Origin: an uncultured Bacteroidales bacterium
GTDB taxonomy: Bacteria > Bacteroidota > Bacteroidia > Bacteroidales > Muribaculaceae
NCBI GenBank assembly: GCA_902784675.1
Contig: CACZVR010000049.1
Location: 1-38,308, forward strand
Reading direction: 5' to 3'
Length of the DNA stretch: 38,308 bases
Shown here: positions 31,854 to 38,308 of the stretch, piece after piece
Position numbering within the stretch: position 1 is the first letter of the stretch
How the letters are laid out: each line of letters opens with the position of its first letter
Position numbers and translations under genes: made by a program
The notes under the pieces: generated by a model
The model's database searches: none
Seen by the model: only the letters and a program-made list of their open reading frames with translations
What the model was told of the DNA's origin: nothing

Positions 31854-33911
31854 ATGGCGACCCCATCATATCTTTCCAAGATTCCCGTCCTGCGCATCCT
31901 GCTCCCCTTTGTCCTGGGCATTCTATTGCACAGGATGTGGCATTGTTGGTGGGCAGCGGCAGCACTCGCATTGCTATCTATCGCGATTTATACCACAATG
32001 GTTGTGGCTTCTCGCTCTCCCGCAGAGCGCTTGAAGATGCGTAGCCGTTACATCATTCCTGTGGCACTGCTGGCCGTGTCGCTGGGTTGGCTGGCGGCCA
32101 TCCTCCATTGTCCTCCACGGCTCGACGAGAGCCAGCGAACAGGCAGGAGCCTCTGTGGCCGAGTTGTAAACCTGAATTTCACCGACTTCTCGATGCGCTT
32201 GACCGTCGATGTGCTGGACAATGACCTTGCGCCATGCCGAGTGCTGTTGAGCACCCAAGGGTGCGACTACACCATGAACGCCGGGGACCTTGTGACATGG
32301 GAAGCAGCATTGGACGAAGTGCGCAATAGCGGCAATCCCGGCGAGATGGACTATGCGGGCTATTTACTCCACAGTCACGGCATCCGTTACGAGCAACACC
32401 TGAAACTGAAGCAGTTGCATCCCGTGGGACACTCTCCCACCCTGTTCACCCGCATGGCGTCCTTGAGACGACAATTGCAGCAACAGGTGTTCAACACGAG
32501 CCTATCGGCCAGGGCACAACGGTTCGTCGTGGCATTGTTGTTGGGCAACAGCCGGTTGATTGAGCCGACAACCCGACAAGAGTTCTCGGCAGCAGGCGTG
32601 GCTCATGTGCTGGCACTGAGTGGCCTGCATGTTGGATTCATTGCTCTCATCATCTGGTTGCTCTTGTTCCCGCTAGACTATTTGGGCCTCAAGAAACTCC
32701 GACTCCTGCTCACACTCGCTGCCATCGTCCTGTTTGCGGTGTTCACGGGTCTGTCGCCTAGCGTTGTGCGCGCCGCTGTGATGATTGGATTCGTGTTTGC
32801 CGCTTTTATCTTCAATCGGCGAGCTTTATCGCTCAATGCATTGGCCATGGCAGCCCTAGTGATTCTCTTATTCACCCCGTCGGCACTCTACAGCGTGGGG
32901 TTTCAACTGAGTTTCATCACTGTGCTAGCCATCTTGCTTTTTGCACGTCTGCCCGAGGGATTGAAGAGCCGCTATCGCTGGGTGAATGCCATCACATCGA
33001 CAGCGATCACATCGCTGGTTGCGATGCTTGCAACCATAGCCCTGAGCGCCCATTATTTCCATACCATCTCGCTGATGTCGGTATTGTCCAATCTGCTGAT
33101 ACTGCCTGTGATGCCCGTGTTCATGGTGCTGGCAGCCCTATTCCTGCTCGTGACAGCAGCAGGTTTATCCTGGCCTCTACTTGACCGTGCTGTCGACACT
33201 ATCTATCATTACATTCACTGGGCAACACAGGTTGTAAACCACATTCCGCTATCGCATATCAACGGTGTGGAGGTGAGCACCGTCGGAGTTGTCATCTACT
33301 TCATTGCATTGGCCTTGTTTATGCTATGGTTCTACCGAGGCAATCACCGCTATCTGTTGTGCGCAATACTGGCGCTTGCAGTGATGTGGTCTCACTCAAG
33401 TTTCCTCGACCATCATATTCCAAAGCAAGGGTTGGTAGTATTTAACTCGTTCACATCCACGCCAATCATGTACTATCACAACGGTAAAGCATTTGTTTGG
33501 ACACCCGATGACGAAGAAACCGATTCGGCGACATTTTGCCAATACTACGCAGGATTCCTTGCACGCTACAACATCCATGAGTTACACTTCATCGTCAATG
33601 ACAGCACAGTGGAAGGCGGATTCATCAAGCCACCATACGCCCACTTGATGGGTCAACGCCTGCTCGCTGTAGGTCACGGCAAATGGCGGAATATGACAAC
33701 TGCGCAACGCCTTGAACTGGATGCCATTATCGTCACCAAGCGTTTTCATGGCACAGCGACCAAACTGCGCGAACTGTATCGGTTTGACACACTCATCATC
33801 TCGGGTGCCATGCACTGCTCTACACTAGACCCACTTTTACGGGAATGTGACTCCCTCAACATCTCCTGTCACAATCTCTCGAAGCAAGGGGCTTTTCTCC
33901 TGGAACATTAA
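31854..33911 (+). CDS. ComEC/Rec2-family membrane protein
   Basis: From the ATG at 31854 (MATPSYLSKIPVLRILLPFV) the product has 685 residues; an in-frame TTG at 31833 is an alternative start. N-terminal helices (about 10-70) are followed by a soluble beta-rich DUF4131-like part (about 75-180). The Competence domain (about 190-480) carries AAGVAHVLALSGLHVGFIAL and SPSVVRAAVMIGFVFAAF. Helices continue to about 530. The last about 150 residues (QGLVVFNSFTSTPIMYYHNG, then DDEETDSATF) lack the HxHxDH metal motif of a metallo-beta-lactamase domain. ComEC forms the DNA uptake channel in transformable bacteria; uptake here is not shown. Confidence 0.88.
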   Translation: MATPSYLSKIPVLRILLPFVLGILLHRMWHCWWAAAALALLSIAIYTTMVVASRSPAERLKMRSRYIIPVALLAVSLGWLAAILHCPPRLDESQRTGRSLCGRVVNLNFTDFSMRLTVDVLDNDLAPCRVLLSTQGCDYTMNAGDLVTWEAALDEVRNSGNPGEMDYAGYLLHSHGIRYEQHLKLKQLHPVGHSPTLFTRMASLRRQLQQQVFNTSLSARAQRFVVALLLGNSRLIEPTTRQEFSAAGVAHVLALSGLHVGFIALIIWLLLFPLDYLGLKKLRLLLTLAAIVLFAVFTGLSPSVVRAAVMIGFVFAAFIFNRRALSLNALAMAALVILLFTPSALYSVGFQLSFITVLAILLFARLPEGLKSRYRWVNAITSTAITSLVAMLATIALSAHYFHTISLMSVLSNLLILPVMPVFMVLAALFLLVTAAGLSWPLLDRAVDTIYHYIHWATQVVNHIPLSHINGVEVSTVGVVIYFIALALFMLWFYRGNHRYLLCAILALAVMWSHSSFLDHHIPKQGLVVFNSFTSTPIMYYHNGKAFVWTPDDEETDSATFCQYYAGFLARYNIHELHFIVNDSTVEGGFIKPPYAHLMGQRLLAVGHGKWRNMTTAQRLELDAIIVTKRFHGTATKLRELYRFDTLIISGAMHCSTLDPLLRECDSLNISCHNLSKQGAFLLEH

Positions 33912-33915
33912 AAAA

Positions 33916-33944
33916 TCCGGCAAAAACTCAACGCTTTTGCCGGA
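33916..33944. terminator. Bidirectional hairpin between comEC and proS
   Basis: TCCGGCAAAA (33916-33925) pairs with TTTTGCCGGA (33935-33944) around 9 nt, between two convergent genes. Confidence 0.75.
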
Positions 33945-33995
33945 ATACTTACGAAAAAGAAAACACTTATCCTTACTCCTAATAGATAAGCCAAA

Positions 33996-35477
33996 TTAAT
34001 AGTTGCGGGCGAAGATCACGCGACGTTTGCTGGGCTTGCCCGTGTAGATGCACTTGCCGTCCTCCTCAGGAGCATCCAGAGGGATGCAGCGGATGGTCGC
34101 CTTAGTCTCTTCCTTGATCTTCTCCTCGGTCTCGGTGGTACCGTCCCAGTGGGCCAGGATGAAACCGCCCTTCTCGATCTGGGCTTTGAAATCATCCCAA
34201 GTATCCACCTTGTAGGTCATGCGCTCACGCTGGTTCAATGCCTTGGTGTAGATGTTCTGCTGGATTTCCTCCAGGAGTTCTTTCACGCGGTTCTCGATGC
34301 CAGCGAGTTGCTCACTGCTCTTCTCAAGCGTGTCGCGACGCATCACCTCAACAGTGCCAGCCTCGATGTCACGAGCACCCAGCACGAGGCGCACGGGAAT
34401 ACCCTTGAGCTCGTAGTCTGCGAACTTGAAGCCCGGACGCTTGTTGTCGGCATTGTCATACTTCACCGAGATGCCCATGCCACGCAGGTTGCTGACGATG
34501 GGTTCAACCACCTTGTTGATCTCATCAAGCTGATCGTTGGTCTTGTAGACGGGCACGATGACCACCTGGATGGGAGCCAGGTGCGGAGGCAGCACGAGAC
34601 CGTTGTCGTCGCTGTGTGTCATGATGAGAGCACCCATCAAGCGGGTTGAAACGCCCCACGAAGTTGCCCAAACGTCCTGCAGCTTGTTCTCCTTGTCGAT
34701 GTACTTCACGTCGAAGGCCTTGGCGAAGTTCTGACCCAAGAAGTGGCTGGTACCTGACTGCAGTGCCTTGCCATCTTGCATCATCGCTTCGATCGTATAG
34801 GTCTCGAGAGCGCCGGCAAAGCGCTCATTGGCAGTCTTGATACCCTTGATGACGGGCAACGCCATATATTTCTCGGCGAAGTCAGAGTACACGTTCAACA
34901 TCTCGATAGCCTTAGCCTCGGCTTCCTCCTTGGTAGCGTGAGCTGTATGGCCCTCTTGCCACAGAAACTCTGCCGTGCGCAGGAACAGGCGCGTGCGCAT
35001 CTCCCAACGGAAAACGTTGGCCCACTGGTTGATGAGCAGGGGCAGATCACGGTAACTGTTAATCCAGTTACGATATGTATTCCAGATGATAGTCTCGCTG
35101 GTAGGACGGATAATGAGTTCCTCCTCGAGGCGTGCCGAGGGGTCAACAACGACACCCTTACCTGCGGGGTCATTCATCAGGCGATAGTGAGTCACCACGG
35201 CGCACTCCTTGGCGAAGCCCTCGACGTGGTCGGCCTCACGGCTGAGGAACGACTTGGGGATGAGCAGGGGGAAATAGGCGTTCTGCACACCCGTTGCCTT
35301 GAACATGTCATCGAGCGAACGCTGCATCTTTTCCCAGATGGCATAGCCGTAGGGCTTGATGACCATACATCCGCGCACTGCCGACTGCTCGGCGAGGTCG
35401 GCCTTGACTACCAGTTCATTATACCATTGAGAGTAATTGTCGGCTCTCTTTGTTAAATCCTTTAATTCTTTTGCCAT
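33996..35477 (-). CDS. proS: Prolyl-tRNA synthetase (archaeal/eukaryotic-type)
   Basis: The 493-residue class II synthetase charges tRNA-Pro. [11 protein letters not shown]-like text ([20 protein letters not shown]) belongs to motif 1, [20 protein letters not shown] to motif 2, with [13 protein letters not shown] following. A C-terminal anticodon-binding domain (about 280-385) starts [16 protein letters not shown], and a C-terminal zinc-like domain ends [13 protein letters not shown]. It lacks the editing insertion of the E. coli type. It is the last gene of the tsaB / DUF4290 / rimM / OmpA-like / proS run. Confidence 0.95.
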   Translation of the reverse strand: MAKELKDLTKRADNYSQWYNELVVKADLAEQSAVRGCMVIKPYGYAIWEKMQRSLDDMFKATGVQNAYFPLLIPKSFLSREADHVEGFAKECAVVTHYRLMNDPAGKGVVVDPSARLEEELIIRPTSETIIWNTYRNWINSYRDLPLLINQWANVFRWEMRTRLFLRTAEFLWQEGHTAHATKEEAEAKAIEMLNVYSDFAEKYMALPVIKGIKTANERFAGALETYTIEAMMQDGKALQSGTSHFLGQNFAKAFDVKYIDKENKLQDVWATSWGVSTRLMGALIMTHSDDNGLVLPPHLAPIQVVIVPVYKTNDQLDEINKVVEPIVSNLRGMGISVKYDNADNKRPGFKFADYELKGIPVRLVLGARDIEAGTVEVMRRDTLEKSSEQLAGIENRVKELLEEIQQNIYTKALNQRERMTYKVDTWDDFKAQIEKGGFILAHWDGTTETEEKIKEETKATIRCIPLDAPEEDGKCIYTGKPSKRRVIFARNY

Positions 35478-35518
35478 TGTTGTAATGTGCTTTCTATATT
35501 GTTTTGATGATAATTATT

Positions 35519-36184
35519 TCAATTCTTGGCCTTTTGGCGCATGTTGATGTTTCCCTTCTTGGCCTGCTGGATCATCGTTTTCTCGGGGATGAGGTAAATT
35601 TCCAGACGACGGTTGCGCTTACGTTTCTCGACCGAGTCATTCTCGGTGATGGGGTCGGTATCACCCAGCGCATAGGGCACGACGTAGTCCACACTGCCGT
35701 TCTCGTCAAACCAGTCGAACACCGCATTGACGCGCTGACGCGTGAGGTTGAGCGTGTATTGCGAACTGCCGGTGTTGTCGCTGTGCATGACGAGCAACAT
35801 CTTGTAAAAGCCCGGATTGGTGAGTATCCTCAAGAAAGGCTTCAGTTGCGCCTCTCCCAACTTACTGAGCACTGTGTCATTAGGCTCAAACAACTGGCTT
35901 GCGGGTATCGTGACAACGATGACCTCGTCGTCGCGCATGACCTCGACCTCATAGTTTGAATGCTTGAAGGCAACAGCCATTTCATACTGGAAAGACTGTA
36001 TCTTGTCGGCTTGTTTGTCGTTCTTGATCTCGGGGGTGAAAAGGTTCTCGTCGAGCGACATGTCATAGATGTCGTCTTCATGATCTTTGGCCTCGAGTGT
36101 CACCGGCGCCGATACCAGCAAGAGCATCAACAGGGTGAGGATATATCGTGATGTGCGTCGCATTGTCATTCTTGCTTTAATCAT
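35519..36184 (-). CDS. OmpA-family C-terminal domain protein
   Basis: The 221-residue product (from the ATG at 36184, which overlaps the rimM stop by 8 nt; a start at 36169 or 36163 is also possible) has a signal peptide near MRRTSRYILTLLMLLLVSAP. The N-terminal part is acidic (about 30-75). An OmpA-like peptidoglycan-binding domain follows (about 85-200), with MLLVMHSDNTGSSQYTLNLT and NLTRQRVNAVFDWF, and TENDSVEKRKRNRRLEIYL at the end. There is no barrel. Envelope location is inferred; partner unknown. Confidence 0.85.
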   Translation of the reverse strand: MIKARMTMRRTSRYILTLLMLLLVSAPVTLEAKDHEDDIYDMSLDENLFTPEIKNDKQADKIQSFQYEMAVAFKHSNYEVEVMRDDEVIVVTIPASQLFEPNDTVLSKLGEAQLKPFLRILTNPGFYKMLLVMHSDNTGSSQYTLNLTRQRVNAVFDWFDENGSVDYVVPYALGDTDPITENDSVEKRKRNRRLEIYLIPEKTMIQQAKKGNINMRQKAKN

Positions 36185-36713
36185 TAAGTTCTAACAACCC
36201 CTGGGGCAAATCCATTATCATCGTTCTGTCATCCACGTCAAACTCGACAATCAGTTCATCGGCGGCAGGAATCATGCACTCTTCCTCGTCACGACTGACG
36301 ATGAAGATGGCGTTCTCGGTCTGTTCGTCCACCTCGATGATTTCCCCAATCCTGTTCCCTTTTGTGTCCTTCAACTCAAAGCCGATGAAGTAGTCCAGAG
36401 GGTAACCATCGGCATCCTCCTCAAAGGAACGCTCAGTATACTCGCGTTTGAGGGCATAGATGTCGGCATTGACGAGCAGCGTTGCCTCGGTCTCGTTATT
36501 GATGCCATCGATGGTGAGCAGCACAGTCTGTCCACTCTTGGGGCGACACGCGTTGACGAAGAAGGGCACGAAGATGCCGTCCACCTCGCTCACGAGGCAC
36601 GAGAGGCTGCGCAATACATCAAAGTCCACGTCGACAGTTGCCGAGATCTCGCCGGCAACACCGTGTGGCTTGTTGTAGTGCCCGATGGATATGAGTTCGT
36701 CGCGCGTTATCAT
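36177..36713 (-). CDS. rimM: Ribosome maturation factor RimM
   Basis: The 178-residue factor acts in 16S rRNA processing of the 30S head. The N-terminal RimM domain (about 1-90) begins ISIGHYNKPHGVAGEISATV. The PRC-barrel domain (about 100-178) has DYFIGFELKDTKGNRIGEII, and EECMIPAADELIVEFD near the end. The last codons overlap the OmpA-like gene, implying coupling. The gap to the DUF4290 gene holds the CTTTAGG-type spacer repeat. Confidence 0.93.
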   Translation of the reverse strand: MITRDELISIGHYNKPHGVAGEISATVDVDFDVLRSLSCLVSEVDGIFVPFFVNACRPKSGQTVLLTIDGINNETEATLLVNADIYALKREYTERSFEEDADGYPLDYFIGFELKDTKGNRIGEIIEVDEQTENAIFIVSRDEEECMIPAADELIVEFDVDDRTMIMDLPQGLLELND

Positions 36714-36724
36714 TTTTTAAGTTC

Positions 36725-36752
36725 GCTAATGCCTAAAACCTAATGCCTTTAA
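36725..36752 (-). repeat. Spacer repeat GGCATTAGGTTTTAGGCATTAG
   Basis: On the minus strand the DUF4290-rimM gap carries GGCATTAGGTTTTAGGCATT, the same motif family as at 10546 and 19793, again in sense orientation. Confidence 0.7.
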
Positions 36753-36756
36753 AAGC

Positions 36757-37353
36757 TTACTTCTTTTTTTTCTTCTTGCCTGTGGCTTGAGGTGTCTTCA
36801 CCACTTGATACTCATGCAGATGATGCGTCTCGGGATCAAGTCTGATCACGCCATGACTGTAACGTTCCAGATCCTTGAAGATCTTGGCATCTTCCACATC
36901 CTCGTTGTTGATTTGGAAAATGAGTTTCTTCATGTGGTTGGCGAGCAACATCACCAAGGCATCGCGTTCCTCCCCCTCGGGATAGGTAGCAGCACGCTCA
37001 ATCATGCGCTCGATGTTCTTGCCATAGTGACGGTATTTGATGGGCTCCAGCTCATAGGTGATGGAATCGGGCTTAGTGTCGAGGCTCTCCTCCCTGATGA
37101 TGTCATCAAAGGGAAAATCGACATCCAATTTGAAACCGCTCATGATCATGAGGTGATCCCACAATTTGTGCTGATAGTCGGTCTCGGCCCGCAGCTGCGG
37201 GAACATGTTGGCCATGTTCTGCACGATGGTGTAGGCGCAGTGGGTGCGCTCATCGCGGTCCTCGATAGTCAGACAATGGTCCACCATCTGCTGAATGTTG
37301 CGCCCATACTCGGGCAGCACCAGTTTTTTGAGTTGTGAGTTATAAGTCAACAT
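36757..37353 (-). CDS. DUF4290 family protein
   Basis: Starting at the ATG at 37353 (MLTYNSQLKKLVLPEYGRNI), which matches the family start, the product has 198 residues. NIQQMVDHCLTIEDRDERTH and the repeat-like HYGKNIERMIERAATYPEGE show a duplicated helical motif in the two halves. The tail is Lys-rich (GKKKKKK) and the protein looks cytoplasmic. The family is restricted to Bacteroidetes as far as I recall and has no known function. It sits between tsaB and rimM. The -7 box lies only 6 nt from the ATG, so the mRNA may have almost no leader. Confidence 0.88.
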   Translation of the reverse strand: MLTYNSQLKKLVLPEYGRNIQQMVDHCLTIEDRDERTHCAYTIVQNMANMFPQLRAETDYQHKLWDHLMIMSGFKLDVDFPFDDIIREESLDTKPDSITYELEPIKYRHYGKNIERMIERAATYPEGEERDALVMLLANHMKKLIFQINNEDVEDAKIFKDLERYSHGVIRLDPETHHLHEYQVVKTPQATGKKKKKK

Positions 37354-37359
37354 AATCTG

Positions 37360-37367
37360 CAAAGATA
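37360..37367 (-). promoter_or_regulatory. -7 box TATCTTTG 6 nt from the DUF4290 ATG
   Basis: TATCTTTG on the minus strand matches TAnnTTTG strongly, with TTTC about 20 nt upstream. Only CAGATT separates it from the ATG, so the transcript would start at or near the start codon. Confidence 0.5.
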
Positions 37368-37419
37368 CAATAAAAAATCGGACTGCGAAAATCCACAATC
37401 CCGAATCCGCCTGTCAACG

Positions 37420-38124
37420 CTACAGATTGAGCACCGGATTCTTGGGTTTTGTCGCCTGGAACTCTTTGAGATAGAGCGGCGTGCTGTAGGCCACATCAAT
37501 GAACTGCTGCTCACGGAAGGCTTTCTCGGCTAGGGCAAGCATATCCACTGCCACCGGCTTGATGCCGCCAATAAAACGCACTCGCTGTTGGGCGAACAAT
37601 TCTTGCGCTTTATCACTGCCATTGCCCATCATGACAAGGGTGTAGCCATCGTCAAGCAAGGTCTTAAAAGATTGCTCATCGAGAATCATCGCCTGGGGTT
37701 CCAGCACCGCTTCAAGCGCAGGCGAATAGGCCGCGGTATAAACCTCCATGCGGCGTGCGTCAATCATCGGGACATAAAGCAAACGCTCTTCATCAATGAA
37801 ATGGTTGAACATCGCGCTCACGGTGAGCAACTGCAGCGTGTTCACGCCGATGAGCGGCACATCCAGGCCGAATGCCAACCCCTTGGCTTCGCTCAAGCCA
37901 ATGCGCAGCCCTGTATAAGAACCAGGACCGATACTCACGGCCACTGCATCCAACTTCATCTCTCGTGAATGAGCATAGTCCAGCATATCTTTCACATACT
38001 GGCTCAAGAGCGTGGCATGGGTCTGACCCTCGTAGTTCTCACGATGATCCAGCACCTGTCCTTCGCTCGTCAGCGCCACCGAACACACGTCGGTTGAAGT
38101 CTCTATGTTCAAGATTGTAGCCAT
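37420..38124 (-). CDS. tsaB: tRNA threonylcarbamoyladenosine protein TsaB
   Basis: The 234-residue protein is the partner of TsaD and TsaE in t6A37 synthesis, using threonylcarbamoyl-AMP from the TsaC-type enzyme (candidate at 17514). The ASKHA fold is visible in ILNIETSTDVCSVALTSEGQ (phosphate-1) and VSIGPGSYTGLRIGLSEAKG, with YVPMIDARRMEVYTAAY after it. It is the first gene of the minus-strand run to proS, with a TAnnTTTG box 20 nt upstream of the ATG. Confidence 0.95.
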   Translation of the reverse strand: MATILNIETSTDVCSVALTSEGQVLDHRENYEGQTHATLLSQYVKDMLDYAHSREMKLDAVAVSIGPGSYTGLRIGLSEAKGLAFGLDVPLIGVNTLQLLTVSAMFNHFIDEERLLYVPMIDARRMEVYTAAYSPALEAVLEPQAMILDEQSFKTLLDDGYTLVMMGNGSDKAQELFAQQRVRFIGGIKPVAVDMLALAEKAFREQQFIDVAYSTPLYLKEFQATKPKNPVLNL

Positions 38125-38144
38125 CTGCTTGATTAAAAAACGTG

Positions 38145-38152
38145 CAAAGGTA
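38145..38152 (-). promoter_or_regulatory. -7 box TACCTTTG for tsaB
   Basis: TACCTTTG followed by CACG on the minus strand, 20 nt before the tsaB ATG. The remaining 38153-38308 shows no gene, only an 8-bp hairpin (GGTGCGTT / AACGCACC, 38249-38281). Confidence 0.6.
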
Positions 38153-38308
38153 CAAAAAAGTATAGAGATGAGTGCCTAGAGTAAAGAGTTTTTTTGTAAA
38201 ACGGCTTTTTTGGAAGTTCAAATAAGAAGTGCGAAAGGAGTTTCTAATGGTGCGTTAGCTGTAAAACATGAAAAACGCACCGGGGAACGCCAAGCGGCAA
38301 GGGGCAGA

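Noticed and set aside
38249-38281. Hairpin GGTGCGTT / AACGCACC near the right edge as a terminator
   Set aside because: 17-nt loop and no T-tract, and the gene it might serve is off the window; recorded only as a note.
1-38308. Search for CRISPR arrays, tRNAs, rRNA, transposases and phage genes
   Set aside because: No regularly spaced repeats, cloverleaf-like sequence or recombinase motifs were found by eye; a tool search could still find a divergent small RNA.

Overview
The window looks like a chromosomal piece of a Bacteroidales genome, probably Prevotellaceae or Muribaculaceae. Three things point there: a fused lpxC-fabZ gene in an lpxD / lpxC-fabZ / lpxA cluster; Bacteroidetes families (DUF6029, DUF4290, Omp28-like lipoproteins, a sorting-domain-like C-terminus); and many copies of the Bacteroidetes -7 promoter element TAnnTTTG ahead of genes. 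I see no rRNA, tRNA, IS element, phage, plasmid gene or CRISPR array.

Layout. 1-4755 (minus): an operon for secreted or outer-membrane proteins, namely a TlpA-like thioredoxin, a DUF6029 barrel, an Omp28-like lipoprotein with CxxC, a protein with one dockerin-like repeat, and a second CxxC protein cut by the window edge. 4965-6620: a large secreted protein with a type IX sorting-like tail. 6803-9912 (minus): an LptF/G permease, tgt, and a Lys/Glu-rich exported coiled coil. 10126-14903 (plus): methylmalonyl-CoA epimerase and the sodium-pumping methylmalonyl-CoA decarboxylase (mmdA, OadG-like gamma, biotin carrier, beta), i.e. the last steps of succinate-to-propionate conversion. 15104-16589: a small zinc-ribbon membrane protein, smpB and a Yip1-like protein. 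16782-22052 (plus): a B3/B4-domain protein, a Sua5/YrdC-type enzyme, a thioredoxin lipoprotein, then the lipid A genes. 22133-27313 (minus): two TPR paralogues and gyrA. 27560-31829: a DEDD exonuclease, dnaA, an MlaD-like protein and aroE; then comEC. 33996-38124 (minus): proS, an OmpA-like protein, rimM, DUF4290 and tsaB.

Two conserved genes appear broken. mmdA has lost about 23 codons plus frame near 10793, and smpB is frameshifted near 15682. Both losses are 3n+1 in net length. Because both proteins are otherwise intact and one is nearly universal, assembly error must be excluded before a biological reading.

The most unusual content is (i) the secreted CxxC / DUF6029 operon at the left edge; (ii) a family of short ATTAG / CTTTAGG spacer repeats that sit between co-directional genes and keep the same orientation relative to transcription; (iii) the 425-nt AT-rich gap upstream of dnaA; and (iv) a possible near-leaderless promoter ahead of the DUF4290 gene. 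All functional calls come from reading the sequence and family recall; no database search was run.
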